Shown here: positions 22,768-27,972 of the stretch, piece after piece
Numbering within the stretch: position 1 is the first letter of the stretch
How the letters are laid out: every line of letters begins with the position of its first letter
IMG/VR virus record: IMGVR_UViG_3300020162_000344
Location: 1 to 27,972 of that record
Length of the DNA: 27,972 nt
Origin: a virus
Reading direction: 5' to 3' (one strand)
Position numbers and translations under genes: made by a program
Notes under the pieces: model-generated
Seen by the model: the letters and a program-made list of their open reading frames with translations, nothing else
The model's database searches: none
Told to the model about the DNA's origin: nothing

Positions 22768-23781
22768 ATGGAAACACAATTTACAATGGTAGAAACTACT
22801 ACCAAAAGAAAAACAAAATTAGCTATCAGACCCTTTGTTGATAGCAACTCAAGTAACATGGGACTTGAAGAATATGGCTTAACTCTTTATGATGGTGTAA
22901 GACACCATGAGCAATTGGCATGTCTTGAAAACAATGGTGTTATTAGATACCTAACAGGTCTTAATGAATTTGCTCCAGAGATTAAACTTCTTCCACAAGA
23001 AGAAAGAGAATCTAGAGTAAAACAAATTAGAGAAACTATTGCAGACTTAGAAAAAGAATTGGCTGCAAATATTATTGACCCAGAAGATAAAGACTTTTGG
23101 AATCAAGTTAAATTACTTAAACCAGATAACGCAGAGTTCTGGAATAAGATTGAAATCAAATGTGGTAATGAACCACTTTTCTTAGATATAGCTAATCCTT
23201 TTGATAGAATCAAACTTATGGCAATTGAGGCTGGAGGTTTTTCTATTGTAGCAAAAAGCTATGATGATGCAAGATCAAGACCAGTTGCTCCTAAATTCTA
23301 TCTTGATAAAGAGGAAGAAACATCTATGATTAGAACTGAATACAAGAAGATGCGTAATAAGGCTCTTGCTGAACTTCAGAAATTATATGATAAAAATAGT
23401 ACTAAACTATTCTACATTGCTAAGGTGGTAGATGGTAATAGTACACAATATAGAAAATCTACTCCTTTAGATATTATCTATGAAAATATGGATAGACATA
23501 TCAATGGAGAAGGGTCTGAAGGAAACAAAGAAAGATCTGCTAGATCATTTATAGATGCATCTAATTTAGACATGGAAACATTAAAAATTAAATCAATTGT
23601 ACGTGATTCCAGTTTTTTTAAGTATATTATTAATAAGGCAGATGGATATATTTATCATGCTAAGTCAGGTTCCCTACTTGGTAGAAATGTATCAGATGTA
23701 ATTGAGCACTTGAAAAATCCTTTACATGAGGATATTTTGAATGAGCTTTCATCTTCTGTTGAGAAGATTTGGAACTCTTAA
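22768..23781 (+). CDS. Conserved head-region protein of unknown function
   Basis: This 337-residue protein follows the capsid gene, a place occupied in crAss-like phages by a conserved virion-region protein. It opens with a basic tail (TTTKRKTKLAIRPF), contains RHHEQLACLENNGVIRYLTG and a charged coiled-coil stretch with VKQIRETIADLEKELA (about residues 84-100), and later EYKKMRNKALAELQKLYD. The end is helical. There is no membrane segment or enzymatic motif. The leader (AAAAACAAAAACCAAC) matches that of the scaffold-like gene. It is likely a minor head or completion protein; this rests on position. Confidence 0.75.
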   Translation: METQFTMVETTTKRKTKLAIRPFVDSNSSNMGLEEYGLTLYDGVRHHEQLACLENNGVIRYLTGLNEFAPEIKLLPQEERESRVKQIRETIADLEKELAANIIDPEDKDFWNQVKLLKPDNAEFWNKIEIKCGNEPLFLDIANPFDRIKLMAIEAGGFSIVAKSYDDARSRPVAPKFYLDKEEETSMIRTEYKKMRNKALAELQKLYDKNSTKLFYIAKVVDGNSTQYRKSTPLDIIYENMDRHINGEGSEGNKERSARSFIDASNLDMETLKIKSIVRDSSFFKYIINKADGYIYHAKSGSLLGRNVSDVIEHLKNPLHEDILNELSSSVEKIWNS

Positions 23782-23793
23782 AACAAAAATAAA

Positions 23794-23946
23794 ATGGCAA
23801 CTAATGTAACTAAAACAAAGTCAAAAAAATTGACTAAAGCTGATAAGACCCCAGGTGGAAAAGTTGGTGGAATTTCTAAAGCTCCTAAAACAGCTATTCC
23901 AAAAGCTAAGTATGGTATGTCTATGAAAGGCAAAAAATCTTGCTAA
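23794..23946 (+). CDS. Tiny lysine-rich protein (50 residues)
   Basis: The ATG at 23794 opens 50 codons, ending at TAA 23944-23946, one base before the next ATG. About a quarter of residues are lysine. It contains DKTPGGKVGGISKAPKT and ends in KGKKSC. No hydrophobic core is visible, so it is probably disordered and could bind DNA. It is the first of a run of small cationic genes. Tight spacing on both sides supports it. Confidence 0.65.
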   Translation: MATNVTKTKSKKLTKADKTPGGKVGGISKAPKTAIPKAKYGMSMKGKKSC

Positions 23947-23947
23947 G

Positions 23948-24103
23948 ATGCCTAAGCAGATGCTAAAGAGAAAAGACGGTAGTTATTCCCAGAGAGGTCT
24001 CTGGGATAACATCCGTGCTAATGCAGGTTCTGGAAAGAAACCAACAAAGCAAATGCTGAAACAAGAGAAGAAAATTAAAGCAACTACTAAAAAGAAAAAG
24101 TAA
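23948..24103 (+). CDS. Tiny cationic protein with a DGSYSQRGLWDNIRA motif
   Basis: The ATG at 23948 opens 51 codons, ending in TAA at 24101-24103, where the last A is also the first base of the next ATG. The motif RKDGSYSQRGLWDNIRAN followed by GSGKKPTKQMLKQEKKI is one I associate with small conserved phage proteins from the head region. It ends in a run of five lysines. The function is unknown; a virion DNA-associated or internal protein is plausible. Confidence 0.75.
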   Translation: MPKQMLKRKDGSYSQRGLWDNIRANAGSGKKPTKQMLKQEKKIKATTKKKK

Positions 24104-24327
24104 TGGCGGTTAAGAAAACAACTACTAAAAAAGCACCTACTAAGAAAACTTCAGTAGGTATTTCTATTTCTGGTCCAGCTAAGGCAGAAATGAGAAGATG
24201 GGAAATTGAATCTGACTTGAACACATTAAAGAGAGCAGATGAGATTAGAAAGAATGCTCAAAAAATGAAAGATGTTAAAGCATTAGCTCAAGAACAAATG
24301 AATGTATTAAAAAACTTTAGTAAGTAA
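24103..24327 (+). CDS. Small lysine-rich protein (74 residues)
   Basis: The start overlaps the previous stop by one base (TAATG). Residues 1-16 are K/T-rich (KKTTTKKAPTKKTS), resembling histone-like tails. The rest forms one likely long amphipathic helix (EMRRWEIESDLNTLKRADEI onwards). It would suit a DNA-contacting tail joined to a helical assembly domain. No family is recognised. Confidence 0.7.
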   Translation: MAVKKTTTKKAPTKKTSVGISISGPAKAEMRRWEIESDLNTLKRADEIRKNAQKMKDVKALAQEQMNVLKNFSK

Positions 24328-24329
24328 TC

Positions 24330-24578
24330 ATGGCAAATCCAAAACCAAGTATAAAGTTTGTACCTAAGCCTATGGCTAAGATGAAACCAAAACCTTTTAA
24401 TCCAAAAACTCCTATTGGAAAAGATTTAAAAAAGGCTGATGATTTTTTAGAAAAAACTTATCCAAACATGACTAGTTCTTCAACTTATAAGAAACTTAAG
24501 TCTGGAGTTAAAGATCTTGCATCTGCAATGGGCTTTAAAAAAGGTGGTACTGTAAAAGCTAAAAAGAAAAAGAAGTAA
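24330..24578 (+). CDS. Small cationic protein with KKGGTVK tail
   Basis: This 82-residue protein has a proline/lysine-rich first third (FVPKPMAKMKPKPFNPKT), a helical middle, and the tail GFKKGGTVKAKKKKK. The KxGGxVKxKK tail is repeated at the end of the product of the 25664 gene. The stop overlaps the next ATG (TAATG). No known function; the basic tail may be a DNA-binding or virion-targeting element. Confidence 0.7.
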   Translation: MANPKPSIKFVPKPMAKMKPKPFNPKTPIGKDLKKADDFLEKTYPNMTSSSTYKKLKSGVKDLASAMGFKKGGTVKAKKKKK

Positions 24579-24841
24579 TGGCAAGAGTTACTGCAGATGG
24601 TGAAAAGCACAGGATTTACAAAAAGACCAATAAGATTGGTAAAGGTAAACCCGGTGATATAATGGTTAATCATCCTACGGAAGATAAAGGAAAGTGGGAT
24701 ACAATTAATCTTACCAAGAAAGCAGGAGCTAAAACTATTAAACAAGGTATAGCAGCTACAAAGAAATGGCATAAAGAAAATCCTTATCCTAAAAAGAAGA
24801 AAGATGGCAAAGTCAGCAACATGGCAAAGAAAAGAAGGTAA
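24578..24841 (+). CDS. Small basic protein with KWDTINLTKK motif
   Basis: This 87-residue protein has a compact core: KPGDIMVNHP, GKWDTINLTKKAGAKTIKQG and ATKKWHKENPYPKKKK. I recognise this as a recurring small phage protein type but know no assigned role. The last 38 bases overlap the start of the next gene in another frame. It ends in KKRR. Confidence 0.7.
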   Translation: MARVTADGEKHRIYKKTNKIGKGKPGDIMVNHPTEDKGKWDTINLTKKAGAKTIKQGIAATKKWHKENPYPKKKKDGKVSNMAKKRR

Positions 24842-25085
24842 GAATCCATCTGGGGGTCTTAATGCAAAAGGAGTTGCTTCTTACAGGAGAGAAAATCCAG
24901 GAAGTAAACTTAAGACAGCTGTGACTACCAAGCCTTCTAAACTTGATCCAGATAGTAAAGCTGCAAAAAGAAGAAAGAGTTTCTGCAGTAGAATGGAAGG
25001 GATGAAGAAAAAACTTACAAGTGCAAAGACTGCAAAAGATCCGGATTCAAGGATCAACAAGTCTTTAAGAAAATGGAATTGTTAA
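24804..25085 (+). CDS. DUF6321-like small phage protein
   Basis: This 93-residue protein carries TWQRKEGKNPSGGLNAKGVA at the start and RRKSFCSRMEGMKKKL followed by KDPDSRINKSLRKWNC at the end. I associate this full-length pattern with DUF6321, found in many tailed phages including cyanophages. It starts 38 bases inside the upstream gene in another frame. The conserved SFCSRM and the C-terminal Cys suggest a structured protein. Position in the head region suggests a virion component; function is unknown. Confidence 0.8.
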   Translation: MAKSATWQRKEGKNPSGGLNAKGVASYRRENPGSKLKTAVTTKPSKLDPDSKAAKRRKSFCSRMEGMKKKLTSAKTAKDPDSRINKSLRKWNC

Positions 25086-25097
25086 AAATTATATATC

Positions 25098-25325
25098 ATG
25101 GCAAAATTAGGATGCGCTAAATGTGGCGGACAAAAAATGAAAAAAGGTGGTATTACACAGGACATAGTTGGTATGCCTGGTTACAATGCTACTATTAGAC
25201 CAATGCAAATGAAAGCCGGTGGTGCTAAACCAAGTACAGTTGAAGCAGTAAAAACTGGATGTCCTCCAGGAACACAAAGATTGGCTAATGGTAAATGTGG
25301 TGAAAGACCACTATACGGAGGTTAA
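25098..25325 (+). CDS. Small cysteine-containing protein
   Basis: This 75-residue protein has a CAKCGG pair near the N-terminus and a later CPPGTQRLANGKCG pair, a possible four-cysteine metal site. Between them are KKGGIT and MKAGGAKP, variants of the KxGG motif seen in neighbours. No named family is recognised. The ATG at 25098 follows an A/T-rich gap of 12 bases. Confidence 0.65.
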   Translation: MAKLGCAKCGGQKMKKGGITQDIVGMPGYNATIRPMQMKAGGAKPSTVEAVKTGCPPGTQRLANGKCGERPLYGG

Positions 25326-25341
25326 TTATAAAACTGAAGTT

Positions 25342-25473
25342 ATGAAAAAGACAATAGTTAAAAAAACAAAGAGTGCTAAAAATGCTAAGTTAGCTGCAAT
25401 GGCTGCTCCTAAAGATAAGATTACAAGAGCTGATATTATCACAGCTGCTAAGAAAAATGGTAAAAAGAAATAG
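25342..25473 (+). CDS. Tiny lysine/alanine-rich protein (43 residues)
   Basis: The ATG at 25342 opens 43 codons of K/A-rich sequence (KKTIVKKTKSAKNAKLAAMA, then ITRADIITAAKKNGKKK), ending in TAG at 25471-25473. It resembles a histone-like tail. An upstream in-frame ATG would overlap the previous gene and add a sequence unlike the rest, so I use this start. Confidence 0.6.
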   Translation: MKKTIVKKTKSAKNAKLAAMAAPKDKITRADIITAAKKNGKKK

Positions 25474-25475
25474 TC

Positions 25476-25661
25476 ATGGCTGAAAAGAAATGGATACAAG
25501 GAGCTATTAAAAAACCTGGTGCTTTAAGAAAATCTCTTGGAGTAAAAGAAGGTGAGAAAATTCCTAAATCTAAATTAGAAGCTGCAGCTAAAAAAGGTGG
25601 TAAGCTTGGTCAAAGAGCAAGACTTGCTATCACACTTGGTAAAATACGTAAAAAGAAATAA
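25476..25661 (+). CDS. Conserved small basic phage protein (KKPGALRKSLGV)
   Basis: This 61-residue protein has the pattern WIQGAIKKPGALRKSLGV, KIPKSKLEAAAKKGG and LGQRARLAITLGK, ending in KKK. I recognise this type from many phages of diverse hosts; its role is unassigned. The regular spacing of basic residues on short helices suggests nucleic-acid contact. It lies two bases after the preceding stop. Confidence 0.8.
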   Translation: MAEKKWIQGAIKKPGALRKSLGVKEGEKIPKSKLEAAAKKGGKLGQRARLAITLGKIRKKK

Positions 25662-25663
25662 TT

Positions 25664-26209
25664 ATGAAAAAGACTAATAAACCAAATCCACTTAAAGTTT
25701 TTAATGACAATAAAGCAATGGCTTATAAAAAAGCTGGTGGAGAAATGGCTGCATATAAAAAATCTTTGAAGAAATTTCAAGGTGAGGGTGATAGTGAAGT
25801 TAATATGATGATTAACAAACCAGGATCTACTGGTGGTTATAAAAATTCAAGAAGTATTTTCTCTCCACCTGCAGGAATGAATGCGGCTGCTCTTGCTCAA
25901 GAAATGTCAAAATCAGCATCAAGTTCAAGAAATAATGTAGATATTGCAAATCAACAAGCACTGAATGCAAGATCTGCTGCTACTCAAGGATCTGTAATAA
26001 AACCTTCAGTAGATAGAATAAGACCTGCTTATGAAGAACCTAGACGTGAAATGGGAATGATTAATAGTATGTACCCAACACCAAGTAAATCTTCTAATAC
26101 TGTTAAAGGTGTTGTAGCAGGAGAACCGGCTGAATATACTTATGAGCAATTAAAAGCAATGGGTATTCAAAAAAGAGGTGGTGCTGTAAAAACTAAGAAA
26201 AGAAAATAA
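25664..26209 (+). CDS. Disordered basic virion-region protein
   Basis: This 181-residue protein is basic at both ends and rich in S, N, P and A in the middle. Near the start are YKKAGGEMAAYKKSLKKFQG and a GDSEVNMMINKPGS turn. It ends in GIQKRGGAVKTKKRK, nearly the same tail as that of the 24330 gene. Low complexity and few hydrophobics suggest an extended internal or linker protein. No family is recognised. Confidence 0.7.
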   Translation: MKKTNKPNPLKVFNDNKAMAYKKAGGEMAAYKKSLKKFQGEGDSEVNMMINKPGSTGGYKNSRSIFSPPAGMNAAALAQEMSKSASSSRNNVDIANQQALNARSAATQGSVIKPSVDRIRPAYEEPRREMGMINSMYPTPSKSSNTVKGVVAGEPAEYTYEQLKAMGIQKRGGAVKTKKRK

Positions 26210-26212
26210 GCT

Positions 26213-26911
26213 ATGCTTAATAGTACTCTTACCATAAAGATTAAACAAAGGCTTAACAAGCTAGACAGTCAAGATTATGACAACATAACTTGCTGGCAGA
26301 TTGTTGAGGCTTTTAATAAGGCTCAAGTTGAATGGGCCCGTAGACAACTTCATGGTATAAATCTTACTAAAGAAGGTGATGAGGGTTCAACAAGAAGAAA
26401 AGATGACATGCAGATATTGCTTGAAACATTTGATCTTAATGTAGCTGACAAAGAATATTACTACACAGCTCCACTACCTGAAGATTATCTTCAGTGGAAA
26501 AGAGTTGATGTTCTCAGTAAAAAGGGTTGTTGTGAAAAAAGACCTATGGTAGTTTATCTTGCTGAAGAAGGAAACTTAAGAGAACTACTTAGAGATAAAT
26601 CAAAGCAACCAAATTTTGAATGGGGTGAAACCTTTGCTACATTAAAAGGCGGGAATGCAAACATTTACACTAATGAGGAGTTTGATATTGAGGAAGCTGA
26701 CCTTATTTACTATAGACAGCCAATTAAGATACAAATCAATGGTTGTGTAGACCCTTATACAAACCTTGCTTCTACTGCAGAAGTACAGTGTGAGTTTAAG
26801 GATGATATAATTGAATTAATAATTGATGAGGCAGCTAGTATACTTGCTGGAGATATTGAGTCAGGAAACCAATTCTCTAGAGGTACAGAAGGTGCTGAAC
26901 GTAACAACTAA
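26213..26911 (+). CDS. Probable head-to-tail connector (ring) protein
   Basis: This 232-residue protein begins with helices (TIKIKQRLNKLDSQDYDN, CWQIVEAFNKAQVEWARRQL) and continues with a beta-rich middle holding YYYTAPLPEDYLQWKRVDVL and KGCCEKRPMVVYLAEEGNL. It ends with a helix (DDIIELIIDEAASILAGDIES). This helix, beta barrel, helix plan matches connector proteins, and the placement fits the ring proteins of crAss-like phages. It would form a ring beneath the portal. The identity is inferred from layout and context and not from a catalytic motif. Confidence 0.65.
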   Translation: MLNSTLTIKIKQRLNKLDSQDYDNITCWQIVEAFNKAQVEWARRQLHGINLTKEGDEGSTRRKDDMQILLETFDLNVADKEYYYTAPLPEDYLQWKRVDVLSKKGCCEKRPMVVYLAEEGNLRELLRDKSKQPNFEWGETFATLKGGNANIYTNEEFDIEEADLIYYRQPIKIQINGCVDPYTNLASTAEVQCEFKDDIIELIIDEAASILAGDIESGNQFSRGTEGAERNN

Positions 26912-26916
26912 TAGTA

Positions 26917-27369
26917 ATGGAAAAACCTAGAATGCTTAAGAGAGAGGCTGCATCAAATGCATCTTATGCAACTGCACCGGCAGGAGCAAATTGTGATACA
27001 ATGACAGCAGCTTGTGTATCTGAATTAATGAATGGTGCAACTAGCTTTCATAAGCTACATTTAAAAGTACAAGGTACTGGATCTTATGCTGCACACAAAG
27101 CACTTAATGATTTATATGATGCATTGCCTGGACATGCTGATGATTTAGCAGAAGGATATCAAGGAGCATCAAGTAAACTTCTTACATATGCAGAAGTGGC
27201 ACCAAGAAAACTAGAATCAGTAGCAGATGCTATATCATATTTAAATGATATGACTGCAATGGTAAATGGTTTACAATCTAAAATGCCTTACTCAGAACTG
27301 GTAAATTCATTAGATACTGTTAAGGACACAATTAACTCAGCAAGATATAAACTAACTTTCTTGAAATAA
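26917..27369 (+). CDS. Dps/ferritin-like phage protein (DUF5856 type)
   Basis: This 150-residue helical protein has FHKLHLKVQGTGSYAAHKAL followed by NDLYDALPGHADDLAEGYQG. Alignment by eye with E. coli Dps puts His48, His60, Asp75 and Glu79 on Dps His51, His63, Asp78 and Glu82 with identical spacing; Dps Asp67 corresponds to Asn64, with Asp65 beside it. I believe related phage proteins are filed as DUF5856. Dps proteins oxidise iron and protect or compact DNA. The C-terminal half (about 90-150) is also helical (VADAISYLNDMTAMVNGLQS), as a four-helix bundle needs. The N-terminus lacks the lysine tail of DNA-binding Dps. It is the last gene before promoter P4. Confidence 0.7.
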   Translation: MEKPRMLKREAASNASYATAPAGANCDTMTAACVSELMNGATSFHKLHLKVQGTGSYAAHKALNDLYDALPGHADDLAEGYQGASSKLLTYAEVAPRKLESVADAISYLNDMTAMVNGLQSKMPYSELVNSLDTVKDTINSARYKLTFLK

Positions 27370-27388
27370 ATTTTGTTATTTCAAAAAG

Positions 27389-27412
27389 ATTTAGTATATT
27401 ATAGTGTATATA
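27389..27412 (+). promoter_or_regulatory. Candidate late promoter P4
   Basis: ATTTAGTATATTATAGTGTA lies between the Dps-like gene and the ATG at 27436. The core GTATATTA (27394-27401) begins 42 bases before the ATG. The following GTATATATTTATTAA is almost identical to that after P1, so the shared block is longer here. A leader of CTAAAACAAAAAACA precedes the start codon. Confidence 0.6.
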
Positions 27413-27435
27413 TTTATTAACTAAAACAAAAAACA

Positions 27436-27972
27436 ATGTCTTATTTTAATCATGCCTTTAGAAAGGTCTTTGTAGCTACAAATGGCATTTCTCCATTGAC
27501 AGGGGTTCAATTAGGTACTTCAGTTGCAAATACTTTGCCTGCTGGGGAAATTACCTTTATTAATCCTAACAATTTTCAAGTTACTCCACAACCATCTGCT
27601 AACTTATCAGACTGCTGTGAATTAATTTTAGCTTCTGGATCATTAATGCAGAATGACAAAATTGGTCCTTTTGCTGGTGGTTACTTAGAGTCTAACAAAT
27701 CTAAAACAATCAAAGCTAAGTATGTTAGCAAGTTGTATTATGCATCTGCTAATGATGCTCAAAGATATGTTACTCACGTTGGTACTACTCCTTGGACAGT
27801 TGCAAATCCACCTTCAAGCTCTAATCCAGGAGAAACTGCTGGGGATTGTTGTAAGCCATTCTTGTGTGGTGAGACTTATTATCTACGTTTAGATGTTAAG
27901 GGTTCTCCTGCAATGAGATTGTTGAATCACAACTCTTATTTAACTCTTGAAGCTTATACTGGATGTTGTCCA
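27436..27972 (+). CDS. Virion structural protein, 3' end beyond the window (partial)
   Basis: The ATG at 27436 opens 179 codons without a stop up to the last base. The start, YFNHAFRKVFVATNGISPLTG, is one I associate with a virion protein of crAss-like phages, but I cannot name its place. The rest is rich in G, T, S and N with likely strands, and has three vicinal cysteine pairs (SDCCEL, GDCCKPFLCG, TGCCP). Its own promoter and A-rich leader suggest strong expression. The 3' part and full length are not visible. Confidence 0.75.
   Translation, partial: MSYFNHAFRKVFVATNGISPLTGVQLGTSVANTLPAGEITFINPNNFQVTPQPSANLSDCCELILASGSLMQNDKIGPFAGGYLESNKSKTIKAKYVSKLYYASANDAQRYVTHVGTTPWTVANPPSSSNPGETAGDCCKPFLCGETYYLRLDVKGSPAMRLLNHNSYLTLEAYTGCCP

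Noticed and set aside
27363-27382. Terminator at GAAATAA/TTATTTC after the Dps-like gene
   Set aside because: The stem is A/T-only, overlaps the stop codon, and is followed by AAAAAG and not by a T run.
1-27972. TAG recoded as an amino acid, as in some crAss-like phages
   Set aside because: TAG ends several well-placed genes (near 4618, 11929, 19682, 25473), each followed closely by the next start or terminator.

Overview
This window looks like the late (structural, lysis, packaging and head) region of a large, AT-rich tailed phage genome. All genes I can support lie on the + strand and are packed with short gaps or ATGA/TAATG overlaps. I found no tRNA, integrase, insertion sequence or CRISPR. 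The order HU/IHF-like protein, zinc protein, PD-(D/E)XK nuclease, an unknown protein, large terminase, a 916-residue portal, a scaffold-like protein, a major capsid protein and then a connector-like protein is the layout known from crAss-like phages (Crassvirales). A-rich translation starts without Shine-Dalgarno sites, TATATT(T/A)-type promoters and a YadA-head-like fibre of the kind common in Bacteroidota point to a Bacteroidota host, probably flavobacterium-like. This placement is my inference from remembered family features, not from a search. TAG, TAA and TGA all act as stops, so there is no sign of TAG recoding.

Layout. (1) 1-1255 is the end of an upstream operon: a conserved small phage protein, a GroES-like co-chaperonin, a DUF3310 protein and a two-helix membrane protein, closed by a strong intrinsic terminator. 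(2) 1265-8008 is a fibre/adsorption operon with its own promoter: three unknown small proteins, a 621-residue fibre with about 24 copies of a 17-residue beta-roll repeat, two tiny proteins, and three large virion proteins, the last with a carbohydrate-binding-like domain. (3) 8012-11978 is the lysis cassette: a four-helix holin-like protein, a small membrane protein, a protein ending in a cationic amphipathic helix, a tandem-PAS sensor joined to a membrane hairpin, a second holin-like protein, a GH24 lysozyme, a peptidoglycan-binding/L,D-transpeptidase-like enzyme and a tiny basic protein, closed by a terminator. (4) 12003-19682 is the packaging operon, from a small charged protein to the portal. 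(5) 19736-22734 is the scaffold-like protein and major capsid protein, with own promoter and terminator. (6) 22768-27369 holds a conserved head-region protein, a run of small lysine-rich proteins, a connector-like protein and a Dps-like protein. (7) From 27389 a new promoter drives a structural gene that runs off the window.

How the parts fit: four copies of a GTATATT(A/T)-centred motif, each 32-42 bases before an ATG, mark the starts of units 2, 4, 5 and 7, so they look like the phage's late promoters. The co-chaperonin could help fold the capsid protein with the host GroEL. The small cationic proteins and the Dps-like protein are candidates for DNA-associated virion cargo. The most unusual element is the PAS-PAS-coiled-coil-membrane protein inside the lysis cassette, which suggests lysis (or another late membrane event) that responds to a cytoplasmic chemical or redox signal.
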